In this document: piece after piece, positions 1 through 9,681 of the stretch
How positions within the stretch are numbered: the first letter of the stretch is position 1
Layout of the letters: each line of letters starts with the position of its first letter
Assembly: GCF_003465825.1 (NCBI RefSeq)
Contig: NZ_QSBV01000004.1
Location: 1-64,000 of the forward strand
Length of the DNA stretch: 64,000 bases
Source: Collinsella sp. AF02-46-1
Lineage (GTDB): Bacteria > Actinomycetota > Coriobacteriia > Coriobacteriales > Coriobacteriaceae
Direction of reading: 5' to 3'
Made by a program: the position numbers and the translations under genes
The notes under the pieces: generated by a model
The model's database searches: none
Told to the model about the DNA's origin: nothing
Seen by the model: only the letters and a program-made list of their open reading frames with translations

Positions 1-96
1 TCACGGCTCCGCAGGGTCGCGTTGAGGGAAGGCGATCCGGCCTCCCGCCCTGCGCTCCGGCTTCGGGTCGTCGCGTGCTCGTTACTGAAAAGCTGA
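1..96 (+). CDS. Possible 3' end of a gene entering from the left
   Basis: One frame is open from base 1 to a TGA at 94-96 and would end in the residues VVACSLLKS. A good rho-independent terminator follows 13 bases later, which fits the end of a transcription unit. A second frame is also open here, and the segment is too short to recognise a family, so coding status is uncertain. Confidence 0.2.
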   Translation, partial: SRLRRVALREGDPASRPALRLRVVACSLLKS

Positions 97-108
97 TTAG
101 AAGTTTGT

Positions 109-139
109 GTGCCGCCCCTTTTGGGGCGGCACGTTTTTG
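109..139 (+). terminator. Rho-independent terminator
   Basis: A perfect 10-bp stem (GTGCCGCCCC / GGGGCGGCAC) with a TTTT loop is followed by GTTTTTGT. The T run lies only on the plus-strand side, so it terminates rightward transcription from beyond the left edge. Confidence 0.85.
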
Positions 140-391
140 TGTGGGGTCCCTGTCCCCACAATTTTCGTCAAGCTTTTGGTTAGATTTTGGTCAGTTGGCG
201 TAAGGGTGGAAGGCCAAAAGATTGTTGGCGAAAAAAGCTCAGAGAAAGTGCTGGTAGAGGAGTTGTTGAGCTTTTCGACAGCTTTTGAGCAAAAGAAACT
301 TTGTGGCTATTGCCGGCGATTGCGTTGTCGCGGTCATGGCGGTGCGGGATGCTGGTCGTAAGCGTCGAATGCTCCGATTTTGGAGGCCAGC
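140..391. other. Non-coding gap with a small GTGGGG/CCCCAC hairpin
   Basis: A hairpin at 140-160 (TGTGGGG...CCCCACA) resembles the GGGGAC-type palindromes elsewhere in the window. The rest is AT-richer than the genes around it. Short open frames here lack ribosome binding sites and recognisable products, so I do not call a gene. Confidence 0.5.
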
Positions 392-826
392 ATGGATCTG
401 TTTCTTGAGACTCCGCAGCAACAAGCTGAGCGCATGCTGCGTCAGCAGCAACGGCTCATGGAGATGCAAATGCAAGGGGCGGCAGCCCAGCCCTTTGCGC
501 AAAATGTCGTGCCCGCTGCTGTACCTGCAGCTGTGCCCGGGTGTGAATCGGCGCCAGAGGCCTATTCCGTACAGCAGGATTCATATGCACAGGAGCTCGC
601 GTTCGATAAACGTCGTGCGCGTCACCGTCGCTGGGCCCAGCGCCTGCGTACGCTGGCGATGATCGTGCTGATTCCGCTGGGGCTCGCGACAATCTTCTTG
701 GCCTCATATGCCCTCACGTGCATCCTCAACGGCGCCTCGCCCAATGAGGTACTTCAGCACTTGGCAGCTCTTGGTCAGCGCTTGGGGGATGTCGCAGCAA
801 CCATCCGCGCCAGCTGGGAGAGCTAG
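392..826 (+). CDS. Small single-pass membrane protein, unknown function
   Basis: This 144-residue protein begins with a glutamine-rich segment (about residues 1-35, MDLFLETPQQQAERML). It continues through an arginine-rich stretch (RRARHRRWAQRLR) and has one hydrophobic segment near residues 95-118. The positive charges just before that segment suggest an N-in orientation. I chose the ATG at 392 because GGAGG lies five bases upstream; an in-frame TTG at 380 overlaps that site and is unlikely. No family is recognised. It stands alone between a terminator and rmuC on the same strand, so no function is inferred. Confidence 0.7.
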   Translation: MDLFLETPQQQAERMLRQQQRLMEMQMQGAAAQPFAQNVVPAAVPAAVPGCESAPEAYSVQQDSYAQELAFDKRRARHRRWAQRLRTLAMIVLIPLGLATIFLASYALTCILNGASPNEVLQHLAALGQRLGDVAATIRASWES

Positions 827-949
827 CGGACCAGCACCCATAGCGCAAAGGTAACTTGTCTGCGCTCGATTGGACATGAGCTGCGTTTGACAGGGTAAGA
901 TTGATCGCGGTTTTGATTGGTGCTCGATTGGGTTTGTTGGGCGGAGTTT

Positions 950-2305
950 ATGTCTGCTATTGATATTGTGCTTGTTGTGATCGCCTTGGTGGCGGTGGGG
1001 GTTGCTGTGGCTTGCGCCCTCCAGCTCAAGAGCCTGCGTGCCGAGTTGCGGGAGCGTGGCGACAGTAGCGCGGAAACGCTGGCAGCGCTCGAGCAGGCCA
1101 ACAGCACGCTCGACACCCTGAACGTCGCGTTGGCCGAAACCCGCCGCACGGCCAATGCCATCGCGCAGCAGCAGACGACCGACGCCGCCGTAGAGCAGCA
1201 GCGCTACCTGACCATTGCGCGCGAGTTCTCGCAGGCGGGTGACCGTATGGATGACCTGCGCCGCGAGACGGCCCAACAGCTTGGCGCCAACCGCGAAGGC
1301 ATCGAGCACCGCCTGGACAAGGTGCGCGAGACGGTCGATGCCCAGTTGGGCGCCATCCGCAAAGACAACAACGTGCAGCTCGATCAGATGCGTGCGACGG
1401 TGGACGAGAAGCTCTCCCGTACGCTCAACGATCGCCTGTCGGCATCGTTTAAGCAGGTGAGCGACCAGCTCGAGGCCGTGTATAAGGGCCTGGGCGATAT
1501 GCAATCTATCGCCACCGGCGTGGGCGACCTTAAACGCGTGCTGGGCAATGTCAAGGCGCGTGGCATTTTGGGCGAGGTGCAGCTGGGCGCGATCCTGGCG
1601 GACATCCTTACGCCCGACCAGTATCTGGAAAACGTCGCCACCAAGCCCGGCGCCTCGGAGCGCGTTGAGTTTGCCGTCAAGCTGCCGGTAGACGAGGGAG
1701 ACCCCGTGCTGCTGCCAATCGACTCCAAATTCCCGGGCGATGCGTATGAGCATCTGCTCGACGCTCAGGAGTCGGGCGACGCGGAGGCCGTCGCCGCCGC
1801 GCGCAAGACGCTCGACACCATGGTGAAGCGCGAGGCAAAGGACATCTGCGAAAAGTACCTGAGCGTGCCCGCGACCACCAACTTTGGCATTCTGTTCGTT
1901 CCGTTTGAGGGCCTGTACGCCGAGGTCGTCACGCGCCCTGGGCTTATCGAGACCCTGGGCCGCGACTATCACGTCAACGTTGCCGGCCCCAGCACCATGG
2001 CGGCCATCCTCAACAGCCTGCAGATGAGCTACCAGACGTTTAGGCTGCAAAAGCGCACCGACGACGTGCTACGCGTGCTTTCCGCCGTCAAGGCCGAACT
2101 ACCGCGCTATCAGGCGGCGCTGCGCCGCGCCCAGCAGCAGATCGAGACCGCGGGCAAAACGGTCGAGGGCATCATCACCACGCGCACCAACGTCATGGAG
2201 CGCAAACTCAAGGACATCGACGCGCTGGAAGATGCCGACCAAGCCGATGAGATCTTGGGACTCACGCCCGCGGGCCTTCCCACAGATCAAGAAGACGAGG
2301 GCTAA
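950..2305 (+). CDS. rmuC: DNA recombination protein RmuC
   Basis: The 451-residue protein has the RmuC layout: an N-terminal hydrophobic anchor (residues 1-25, SAIDIVLVVIALVAVGVAVA), a long charged coiled coil (about 30-190), then the conserved RmuC domain with GNVKARGILGEVQLG and LPIDSKFPGD (about 200-420). RmuC limits inversions and rearrangements at short inverted repeats and is nuclease-like by family. I chose ATG 950, preceded by GGCGGAG, over the upstream TTG. It is monocistronic with its own terminator. A genome full of inverted repeats makes its presence apt, but that link is only inference. Confidence 0.92.
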   Translation: MSAIDIVLVVIALVAVGVAVACALQLKSLRAELRERGDSSAETLAALEQANSTLDTLNVALAETRRTANAIAQQQTTDAAVEQQRYLTIAREFSQAGDRMDDLRRETAQQLGANREGIEHRLDKVRETVDAQLGAIRKDNNVQLDQMRATVDEKLSRTLNDRLSASFKQVSDQLEAVYKGLGDMQSIATGVGDLKRVLGNVKARGILGEVQLGAILADILTPDQYLENVATKPGASERVEFAVKLPVDEGDPVLLPIDSKFPGDAYEHLLDAQESGDAEAVAAARKTLDTMVKREAKDICEKYLSVPATTNFGILFVPFEGLYAEVVTRPGLIETLGRDYHVNVAGPSTMAAILNSLQMSYQTFRLQKRTDDVLRVLSAVKAELPRYQAALRRAQQQIETAGKTVEGIITTRTNVMERKLKDIDALEDADQADEILGLTPAGLPTDQEDEG

Positions 2306-2316
2306 TTGCAACAAGA

Positions 2317-2358
2317 CGGTGGGGCGCCGGCGTAAACGCGGGTGCCCCACCGCTTTTC
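2317..2358 (+). terminator. Rho-independent terminator after rmuC
   Basis: A 12-bp stem CGGTGGGGCGCC / GGTGCCCCACCG with one G-T pair spans 2317-2352 and is followed by CTTTTC. It starts 12 bases after the rmuC stop codon. Confidence 0.75.
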
Positions 2359-2432
2359 GCATCGCGCTTGCCTGAAGTGCGCTTCAATGTGCAACAATGG
2401 CGTTTCGCCCTATCAGATGCGAAAGGAAGCCC

Positions 2433-4235
2433 ATGTCTCAGAGAAGCACCAGTCCGCTCAGCCGCTCCACCGTGCGCCGCACGCTGCAGCGGTTTTGGGG
2501 TGTCACGCGCACACAGCCGCTGATTGTCTTTCTCTCGGTGCTCTCGTCGGCGGGCTACATCTTTTTGCTGACGTTTGCCAATACCTATGTGATGGCCCTC
2601 ATTGTCGACCGCATTCAAGCCGGTCCCGTGGCGGGTGACCAGGTGTTTGAGGTCTTCGCCCCCTATATCCTGGCGCTCGTGCTCGTTAACCTGGTGGGTC
2701 AAATCCTCTCCAAGCTGCAGGACTACACCGTCTACAAGCTCGAGATTGCGGGCAACTATCACCTGGCGCGTCTGTGCTTCGACACGCTCTCCAACCAATC
2801 CATGACATTCCACACCAGCCGCTTTGGCGGATCGCTCGTGAGCCAGACGAGCCGTTTTATGAGCGGCTACACGGGTCTGGTCGACGTGACGGTGTATTCG
2901 CTCATTCCCACCATCACCTCGGTTGTCTGCACGGTGACGGCGCTCGCTCCGGTGGTGCCCACATTTACCGTGATCCTGGTGGGCATCATGGTCGTCTACA
3001 TCGCGTTTGTCTGGCTTATGTACAAGCACATCATGCCGCTTTCGGCCGCGACGTCCGCCGCGCAAAACAAGCTCTCGGGCGTGCTGTCCGACGCGGTCAC
3101 GAACATCCTGGCTGTCAAGACCTGCGGGCGCGAGGACTTTGAGCGCGACCTGTTCGATGCCGCCGACCGTGCCGCGCGCGATGCCGAAACGGTATCGATG
3201 CACGCCATGATGCAGCGCAACTTTACGACCTCGGGCCTTATCGTCATCACCATGGCCGTGGTGAGTGTGTTCGTGGCGGGCGGCAACGCGTGGTTTGGCA
3301 TCTCGGCCGGCTCGCTCGTCATGATCTTTACCTACACGTATAACCTCACCATGCGTCTGAACTACGTGAGTTCCATGATGCAGCGCATTAACCGCGCGCT
3401 GGGTGACGCCGCCGAGATGACGCGCGTGCTGGACGAGCCGCGCCTGGTGGCGGACGACGAGCATGCTCCCGAGCTCAAAGTGACCGAGGGCGCGATCGAT
3501 TTTGAGCACTTGAGCTTTGCATACCGTGACGCCGCGGCGGGCGATAGCGTGTTCGACGACCTGACGCTCCATGTGCCGGCGGGCCAGCGCGTGGGCCTGG
3601 TGGGTAAATCGGGCTCGGGCAAGACGACGCTCACCAAGCTGCTGCTGCGCCTGGACGATGTTCAGGGCGGCCGCGTACTCGTGGACGGTCAGGATGTCTC
3701 GCGCTGCACGCAGCAGAGCCTGCGCCGCCAGGTTGCCTACGTGCCGCAGGAGGCGCTGCTGTTCCACCGCTCCATTCGCGAGAATATCGCCTACGGCCGC
3801 CCCGACGCCACCGACGAGCAAATTCGCGAGGCGGCGCGCCTGGCCAATGCCCTGGAGTTTATCGACCGCCTACCCCATGGCTTTGACACCATGGTGGGCG
3901 AGCGCGGCGTCAAGCTTTCGGGCGGCCAGCGCCAGCGCGTGGCCATTGCCCGTGCCATCCTCACCGACGCGCCGATTCTGGTACTCGACGAGGCGACGTC
4001 TGCCCTCGATAGCGAGTCCGAGGCGTTGGTGCAGGAAGCTCTCGAGAACCTGATGCGCGGCCGCACCTCCATTGTGGTGGCGCATCGCCTGTCCACCGTG
4101 GCGGCGCTCGACCGCATCGTGGTACTGGCGGATGGCGAGATCGTCGAGGACGGCACGCATGTGCAGCTCGTCGAGGCGGGCGGCGAGTACGCGAGCCTGT
4201 GGAGCCGTCAGACCGGCGCATTCTTGGAGGCGTAA
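2433..4235 (+). CDS. ABC transporter, fused permease and ATPase (exporter type)
   Basis: The 600-residue half-transporter has an N-terminal membrane domain (about 1-330, six hydrophobic helices) and a C-terminal ATPase. Visible motifs are Walker A GKSGSGKTT (about 390), signature LSGGQ (about 494), Walker B ILVLDEATSALD (about 514) and the switch histidine in VVAHRLS (about 548). Such proteins dimerise to export lipids, peptides or drugs across the cytoplasmic membrane; the substrate is not evident. ATG 2433 has AAGGAAG just upstream and is preferred over an ATG 36 bases earlier. It has no partner half-transporter next to it, so a homodimer is likely. Confidence 0.9.
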   Translation: MSQRSTSPLSRSTVRRTLQRFWGVTRTQPLIVFLSVLSSAGYIFLLTFANTYVMALIVDRIQAGPVAGDQVFEVFAPYILALVLVNLVGQILSKLQDYTVYKLEIAGNYHLARLCFDTLSNQSMTFHTSRFGGSLVSQTSRFMSGYTGLVDVTVYSLIPTITSVVCTVTALAPVVPTFTVILVGIMVVYIAFVWLMYKHIMPLSAATSAAQNKLSGVLSDAVTNILAVKTCGREDFERDLFDAADRAARDAETVSMHAMMQRNFTTSGLIVITMAVVSVFVAGGNAWFGISAGSLVMIFTYTYNLTMRLNYVSSMMQRINRALGDAAEMTRVLDEPRLVADDEHAPELKVTEGAIDFEHLSFAYRDAAAGDSVFDDLTLHVPAGQRVGLVGKSGSGKTTLTKLLLRLDDVQGGRVLVDGQDVSRCTQQSLRRQVAYVPQEALLFHRSIRENIAYGRPDATDEQIREAARLANALEFIDRLPHGFDTMVGERGVKLSGGQRQRVAIARAILTDAPILVLDEATSALDSESEALVQEALENLMRGRTSIVVAHRLSTVAALDRIVVLADGEIVEDGTHVQLVEAGGEYASLWSRQTGAFLEA

Positions 4236-4298
4236 ACGTCTCGGACGTGGGACAATTGTGCCCATAAGTTTATTGTGCCGTTGAGCCGAGGAGTCGTT

Positions 4299-4964
4299 AT
4301 GCCACGCGAGACCAATGCCGCCAAGCGCGAGCGCGCCATCGAGGTGTGTGAGCGCCTCAACCGTCGCTATGGCCCGGTCGAGTGCTTTTTGGACCACGAG
4401 AATCCCTTCCGCCTGCTGATCGCGGTGCTGCTTTCGGCGCAAACGACCGATGCGCAGGTCAACAAGGTGACGCCGCGGCTGTTTGCCCAGTGGCCCACGC
4501 CCGAGGCCATGGCCGGGGCGAGCGTAGCTGACGTGGCAGACACCATCAAGTCGCTCGGCTTCTACAAGAGCAAAGCCAAGCATGCCGTCGAGGCCGCGCA
4601 GATGATCGTCGCCGACTATGACGGCGAGGTGCCGGCCGACATGAAGGAACTCGTGAAGCTGCCGGGCGTGGGACGCAAGACGGCGAACATCGTGCTCAAC
4701 GTGGGGTATGGCATCGTGGAGGGTATTGCGGTGGACACGCACGTCAACCGCATTGCGCACCGCCTGATGCTGAGTCCCAAGACGCATGCCAAGGAACCGC
4801 TCAAGACCGAGCAGGATCTGCTCAAGATTTTGCCGCACGAGTATTGGGAGTCGGTCAACCATCAGTGGATCACCTTTGGCCGCGAGATCTGCGACGCCCG
4901 CAAACCCAAGTGTGACGAGTGTCCGCTGGCAGATTTGTGCCCCAGCGTGCGCGTTTTGGGGTAG
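4299..4964 (+). CDS. nth: Endonuclease III, base-excision DNA glycosylase
   Basis: The 221-residue protein matches the usual length of Nth. It carries the helix-hairpin-helix LPGVGRKTANIVL (about residues 117-130), the following catalytic aspartate in AVDTHVNR, and a C-terminal iron-sulfur loop with the spacing C-X6-C-X2-C-X5-C (CDARKPKCDECPLADLC). It removes oxidised pyrimidines and nicks abasic sites. ATG 4299 follows CCGAGGAG. A terminator comes 68 bases after the stop, separating it from mfd, so the two repair genes are adjacent but probably not co-transcribed. Confidence 0.95.
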   Translation: MPRETNAAKRERAIEVCERLNRRYGPVECFLDHENPFRLLIAVLLSAQTTDAQVNKVTPRLFAQWPTPEAMAGASVADVADTIKSLGFYKSKAKHAVEAAQMIVADYDGEVPADMKELVKLPGVGRKTANIVLNVGYGIVEGIAVDTHVNRIAHRLMLSPKTHAKEPLKTEQDLLKILPHEYWESVNHQWITFGREICDARKPKCDECPLADLCPSVRVLG

Positions 4965-5031
4965 CTGCCCGGTGCGCGCCGGCGCGTCCGCCCCATGCGT
5001 TACCATGACAAACAATAGTTTTGATGTACGA

Positions 5032-5059
5032 CCCGCCGAGCCTGCCCCGGCGGGCTTTT
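5032..5059 (+). terminator. Terminator between nth and mfd
   Basis: Stem CCCGCCG / CGGCGGG (5032-5038 and 5048-5054) is followed by CTTTTGG. It ends 25 bases before the mfd start. Confidence 0.65.
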
Positions 5060-5083
5060 GGCGTTGCGATGCCGGAGGACCAC

Positions 5084-8000
5084 ATGCTCATTCACCGTAT
5101 AGCCGCGCAGCTCTACACTGCCGAGGCACTGCAGACCGTCGAGGCCGGACTCGATGCCGGCGAGGACGTGACGCTGGCCGTGTCGCAGTCGGGCCGCACG
5201 CTCATGGCGGCAGCTCAGTTTGCGCGCCGTCCGCGTCCCACGGTCTACATCGTGAGCGGCGAGGACGCGGCCGATCGCGCCGCGCGCAGCCTGGCCGCCT
5301 ATGTGGGTCTGGCGCATGTGTGCCGCTTTCCCGAGCGCAAAGACTATCCATGGCGTGAGCAGGCGCCCGACGACGCCGTGGTGGCCCAACGCTGCGAGGC
5401 TTTAGGGCGCATCGTGCGCGGCGATAACTGCATCATGGTCGCCTCGGCCCGCGCGCTACTGCGTTGCGTGCCGCCGGTCGAGAGCCGCTATTGGGAGTCC
5501 ACCACCTTTGCGGTGGGCGAGGAGATTCCCTTCGACGAGGTGCCGCAGCGCCTGGTGGGCATGGGCTACACCAATGCAGGTGCCGCCGACGCGCCCGGCC
5601 TGTTCCGTGTACACGGCGATACCGTCGAGGTGTTCCCCGCGCAGGAAAAAGCACCCGTGCGCATTGAGTTCTTTGGCGACGAGATCGACCGCATCCGCCG
5701 CATGGTGAGCTCTACGGGTCAAACCATCGGCAACGAGGACAGCATCGAGATCTTCCCGTGCCGCGAGCTGGCGCTCACCGACGAGGCCGTCCACAACATG
5801 CATGTGGCGCTCTATCGCGCCAGCCAGAGCGATAGCAAGCTGGCGGCGCTGCTCGAGATGGTGGACGCGCGCATCGTCACGCCCGAGCTCGACCGCTTTT
5901 TGCCGGTGATGTACGGCCAGACCGTGAGCCCGTTGGCGCACGTGAGCGGCAAGGCGCTTGTGGTCCTGTCCGAGCCGCGCTCGCTGTTCGATGACTGCCT
6001 GCGCGCCTACGAGGATATCGAGGCCCGTGCCGGCGAGGCGGGGATTGACCGTCTGGACGGCCTGTACGTGCGTGCCCAACAGCTCGACTTTGGTGCTCAG
6101 CAGCGCCTGAACTACGTGAGCCTGATTCGTGCCGGCGGTGCGGTTACAGCCGAGCTCAAGATTGAGCAGCCGGCCATTGCGGGCTCGGACAATCGCTTTA
6201 TGACGCGCATTCAGGAGGTCGTGGGCAAGCGCTATGCCTGCGTGTTTGCCATTCCCGACCGCGGTGCGCGCGAGTCGATGGAGCTCACCTTTGGCGACGA
6301 GGGCATCACCTTTGAGGAGTCGCTGACGGCCGCCCCCGAAAACGCCGGCGTTATCGGCGACCGCGTACGCGTGGCGGCGGCAGATTCTGCCGATCGTGCT
6401 GCCCGCCAGGATGCTCATGCCTCGATTCGCGAGCGCAAGGCCGACGCGCTTAACGCCCGCTCGCTCGAGGCGGGTGCCGCCCAGGCTGCCGCCGGCGCCG
6501 CCGTGCCCACCATCTCGCGCGGACGCGTGACCTTTGTCGATGCCGCCCTGCCGCAGGGCGTGGTGGTGCCCGATGCCAACCTGGCCGTGTTCTCGATCGC
6601 CGACCTCAACGCCCGCATGGACGCCAACCGCGCGCGCAGCCGTCGCAAGGTGGACATTACGCAGATCACGTTCCCGTTTAAGCCGGGCGACTACGTGGTG
6701 CACGCTACCCACGGCATCGCACTCTTTAGCGAGATCGCGCGCCAGGAAGTGGGCGGCAAGGAGCGCGACTACTTTTTGCTGGAATATGCCGACGGCGACA
6801 AGCTCTACGTGCCGCTTGAGCAGGTCGACCGCATCACACGCTATGTTGGCCCCGACGGCGACAAGCCGCGCCTGACCAGGCTCAATACCGCCGACTGGAC
6901 GCGTGCCACCAACAAGGCACGCAAGAACGCCAAAAAGCTGGCGTTTGACCTGGTCGACCTGTATACGCGCCGCTCGTCGATTACCGGTATCGCCTGTCCG
7001 CCCGATACGCCCGAGCAGATCGAGATGGAGGAGAGCTTCCCCTACGACGAGACGCGCGACCAGCTGGAAGCCATCGCCGATATTAAGGCCGACATGGAGG
7101 CGCCCAAGCCCATGGACCGCCTGCTGTGCGGCGACGTGGGTTTCGGCAAGACCGAGGTCGCCCTGCGCGCGGCGTTTAAGTGCGTGGACTCCGGCCGCCA
7201 AGTCATGGTGCTCTGCCCCACGACCATTCTGGCCCAGCAGCACTACGAGACGTTCTTTGAGCGCTTTGCCCCGTTTGGCCTCGAGGTCGAGGTGCTCAGC
7301 CGCTTCCGCACCCCGGCGCAGCAGAAGCGCGCGCTCAAGGCGTTTGCCGAGGGCACGATCGACGTGCTCATCGGCACGCATCGTCTGCTTTCGGCCGATG
7401 TGAACCCCAAGAACCTGGGCCTGGTGATCATCGACGAGGAACAGCGCTTTGGCGTGCAGCACAAGGAGCAGCTCAAGAACCTGCGCGAGCAAATCGACGT
7501 GCTCACGCTCTCGGCAACGCCTATTCCGCGAACCATGCAGATGGCCACGAGCGGCGTGCGCGACATGAGCCTGATCACCACACCGCCGACCGGGCGTCGT
7601 CCCGTGATCGTGCACGTGGGGGAGTACGACCCCGACGTGGTGAGCGCGGCGATTCGCCTGGAGGTGGGCCGCGGCGGTCAGGTGTATTACGTGTCCAACC
7701 GCGTCAAGACCATCGACGATGCCGTGGCGCGCGTGCACGAGGCCGCGCCCGAGGCGCGCGTGGGCGTGGCGCACGGCAAGATGAGCCCGCGCGAGGTCGA
7801 GGACGTGATGATTGAGTTCGCGACCAAAAAGATCGACGTGCTCATCGCCACGACCATCGTGGAGAGCGGCATCGACAACGCGACTGCCAACACGCTGATC
7901 ATCGAGGATTCGCAGCGCCTTGGCCTGGCGCAGCTCTACCAGCTCAAGGGCCGCGTGGGTCGCTCTGCCACGCAGGCCTACGCGTACTTTATGTTCCCGG

Positions 8001-8716
8001 GCGAGCTGCCGCTCACCGAGGAGGCGACGGCGCGCCTGACCGCACTTGCCGAGTTCCAGGACCTGGGCAGCGGCATGCGCATCGCCATGCGCGACCTGGA
8101 GATTCGCGGCGCCGGCTCGCTTATGGGCGCCGAGCAGCACGGCAACCTGTCGAGCGTGGGCTTTGACCTGTTTACGCAGATGCTGGGCCAGGCCGTGGCC
8201 GAGGCGCGCGGCGATGACGATGCCGGCGTGGAGGCGGCGAGCGTGGGCATTAACCTGCCGGCCGACTACTTCTTGTCCGAGGAGTACCTGCCGGCGGTGG
8301 ATCAGCGCGTGCTCGTGTACCGTAAGCTCGCAGCGGCCGAGGACCTGGAGAGCATCGATGAGGTGCAGGAAGAGACCGAGGCCGCGCATGGCGAGCTGCC
8401 GTTGGCGGGACTCAACCTGTTCAATCGCGCACGAATCCGCATTCGCGGCGAGCGCCTGGGGCTCGAGAGCGTCACGCTCAGCGGCGGTCGCATCACGTTT
8501 TTGGGCGTCGACGTGCCCAAGAAGGTGGCCTTTGAGCTTAAGACCCGCTATGGCGCGGTGAACTTCCCCAAGAGCCGCAAGCTGTCGGTGCCCTACAAGG
8601 CGGGCGCCGGCGCGGGCAGCGGCCTGGGTCGTGGCCTCGACGCCAACGACGGCACCGGCCCCGTGGCCGCGGCGCTCATGCTGCTGCAGCAGTTGGGTGC
8701 GAGCGACGACGACTAA
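5084..8716 (+). CDS. mfd: Transcription-repair coupling factor Mfd
   Basis: The 1,210-residue protein shows the Mfd order of domains: UvrB-like N-terminus (about 1-330), an RNA-polymerase-interacting CarD-like domain (FKPGDYVVHATHGIALF, about 528), a RecG-like helicase core with Walker A GDVGFGKTEVA (about 683) and DEEQRFG (about 784), the second helicase lobe with VGRSATQAYAYF, and the C-terminal TRCF domain. It removes RNA polymerase stalled at lesions and recruits UvrA. ATG 5084 has GGAGG five bases upstream; ATG 5069 would place that site inside the gene. An alanine-rich insertion near residues 440-480 is lineage-specific. Confidence 0.96.
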   Translation: MLIHRIAAQLYTAEALQTVEAGLDAGEDVTLAVSQSGRTLMAAAQFARRPRPTVYIVSGEDAADRAARSLAAYVGLAHVCRFPERKDYPWREQAPDDAVVAQRCEALGRIVRGDNCIMVASARALLRCVPPVESRYWESTTFAVGEEIPFDEVPQRLVGMGYTNAGAADAPGLFRVHGDTVEVFPAQEKAPVRIEFFGDEIDRIRRMVSSTGQTIGNEDSIEIFPCRELALTDEAVHNMHVALYRASQSDSKLAALLEMVDARIVTPELDRFLPVMYGQTVSPLAHVSGKALVVLSEPRSLFDDCLRAYEDIEARAGEAGIDRLDGLYVRAQQLDFGAQQRLNYVSLIRAGGAVTAELKIEQPAIAGSDNRFMTRIQEVVGKRYACVFAIPDRGARESMELTFGDEGITFEESLTAAPENAGVIGDRVRVAAADSADRAARQDAHASIRERKADALNARSLEAGAAQAAAGAAVPTISRGRVTFVDAALPQGVVVPDANLAVFSIADLNARMDANRARSRRKVDITQITFPFKPGDYVVHATHGIALFSEIARQEVGGKERDYFLLEYADGDKLYVPLEQVDRITRYVGPDGDKPRLTRLNTADWTRATNKARKNAKKLAFDLVDLYTRRSSITGIACPPDTPEQIEMEESFPYDETRDQLEAIADIKADMEAPKPMDRLLCGDVGFGKTEVALRAAFKCVDSGRQVMVLCPTTILAQQHYETFFERFAPFGLEVEVLSRFRTPAQQKRALKAFAEGTIDVLIGTHRLLSADVNPKNLGLVIIDEEQRFGVQHKEQLKNLREQIDVLTLSATPIPRTMQMATSGVRDMSLITTPPTGRRPVIVHVGEYDPDVVSAAIRLEVGRGGQVYYVSNRVKTIDDAVARVHEAAPEARVGVAHGKMSPREVEDVMIEFATKKIDVLIATTIVESGIDNATANTLIIEDSQRLGLAQLYQLKGRVGRSATQAYAYFMFPGELPLTEEATARLTALAEFQDLGSGMRIAMRDLEIRGAGSLMGAEQHGNLSSVGFDLFTQMLGQAVAEARGDDDAGVEAASVGINLPADYFLSEEYLPAVDQRVLVYRKLAAAEDLESIDEVQEETEAAHGELPLAGLNLFNRARIRIRGERLGLESVTLSGGRITFLGVDVPKKVAFELKTRYGAVNFPKSRKLSVPYKAGAGAGSGLGRGLDANDGTGPVAAALMLLQQLGASDDD

Positions 8717-8772
8717 CGGGTCGACGCTGCAAACAGCCCATTTAGGCACTCTGGTTCCATCGAAAGGAAAGC

Positions 8773-9636
8773 ATGTTCGGATACATCTATAAGAAAGATG
8801 TCGCCATGATCGCGGTTGTCCTGTGCCTTTGTCTGGGCGTAGGCAGTTTCTTCGATTATCAGATCTCGAGCGCGCTGTTCAACATCGGCAGCATGTACGG
8901 CCGCTTTATCGAGGCCGCCGGCGAGCTTCCGTTCGAGCTGACGGCAAGCGTCGCGGGCGTTATGCTCGTGCGCGCGGCGCGTCCTGACTCCAGGGGGAGC
9001 AAATGGCTCGCCGTGCTCGGCATCCTCGTCAACGTTGGCCTGGCCGGCTACGAGATCGTCTCGTCCCTGAAGGTTGGCGGCAAACTCATCGCTGTTCAGT
9101 TGGTGCTGACGTTTGTGCTGGTTATCGCCGCCAACCTTATCGTCTATCGCCTTACGCGCACGACCGAGTCCGACGAGCTCACGCGCTGGGCGTTGATGGT
9201 ACTTGCCGTGTGGGTTGCTCAGGCCATTATCCTCAACGTGATCGTCAAGCCGCTGTGGTCGCGCCCGCGCATGCGCGTGATCGAGGTCACGCCGGGGCTC
9301 AATTTTCAGCCGTGGTGGGTGATCGGCAACCCCGACAAGTGGACTTATATCGCCGCCGGCGTGATCAAGGACGGCTTCAAGTCGTTTGCGAGCGGACATA
9401 CGGCGCACGCGGCGACCGGCCTTATGCTCGCCGGGCTTCCCGCGGCGGCCTTTAAAGAAAAGCCCTCGCGCCGTCGCGTGGTCTTTTGGGCGGCGGCTGT
9501 GGTTGCGGCGCTCGTCGCCTTTGGTCGTATCGTGATCGGAGCGCACTTTTTGAGCGACGTGAGCTGCGGCTTTGCCCTGGTGCTGGCGCTTGAGTGCCTT
9601 GCCGCGCGCATTGTCTATCCCAACGGCGTACAATAG
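8773..9636 (+). CDS. PAP2-family membrane phosphatase
   Basis: The 287-residue protein has about six hydrophobic helices and the three-part PAP2 signature: KPLWSRPRMR, then FASGHTAHA, then GRIVIGAHFLSDV with the catalytic histidine and aspartate. Members dephosphorylate lipid phosphates such as undecaprenyl pyrophosphate or phosphatidic acid at the outer face of the membrane; the substrate here is not evident. The start follows GAAAGGAAAG. It lies 56 bases after mfd with no terminator seen, so read-through from mfd is possible. Confidence 0.88.
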   Translation: MFGYIYKKDVAMIAVVLCLCLGVGSFFDYQISSALFNIGSMYGRFIEAAGELPFELTASVAGVMLVRAARPDSRGSKWLAVLGILVNVGLAGYEIVSSLKVGGKLIAVQLVLTFVLVIAANLIVYRLTRTTESDELTRWALMVLAVWVAQAIILNVIVKPLWSRPRMRVIEVTPGLNFQPWWVIGNPDKWTYIAAGVIKDGFKSFASGHTAHAATGLMLAGLPAAAFKEKPSRRRVVFWAAAVVAALVAFGRIVIGAHFLSDVSCGFALVLALECLAARIVYPNGVQ

Positions 9637-9681
9637 CCCCGTTTGAATCATCGGGCCCGTGCCCGGCTAGAGAGGATTGCC

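Noticed and set aside
107..361. Short plus-strand open frame after the first terminator
   Set aside because: It begins inside the terminator stem, lacks a ribosome binding site and has no recognisable features.
5456..8749. A 1,097-codon open frame on the minus strand across mfd
   Set aside because: It is antisense to a clear Mfd protein, has no ribosome binding site and gives a His/Arg/Leu-rich low-quality product. High-GC codon usage leaves such frames open by default. The same applies to long antisense frames at 704-2050, 2262-3821, 16132-17046, 36744-38225 and 47471-49126.
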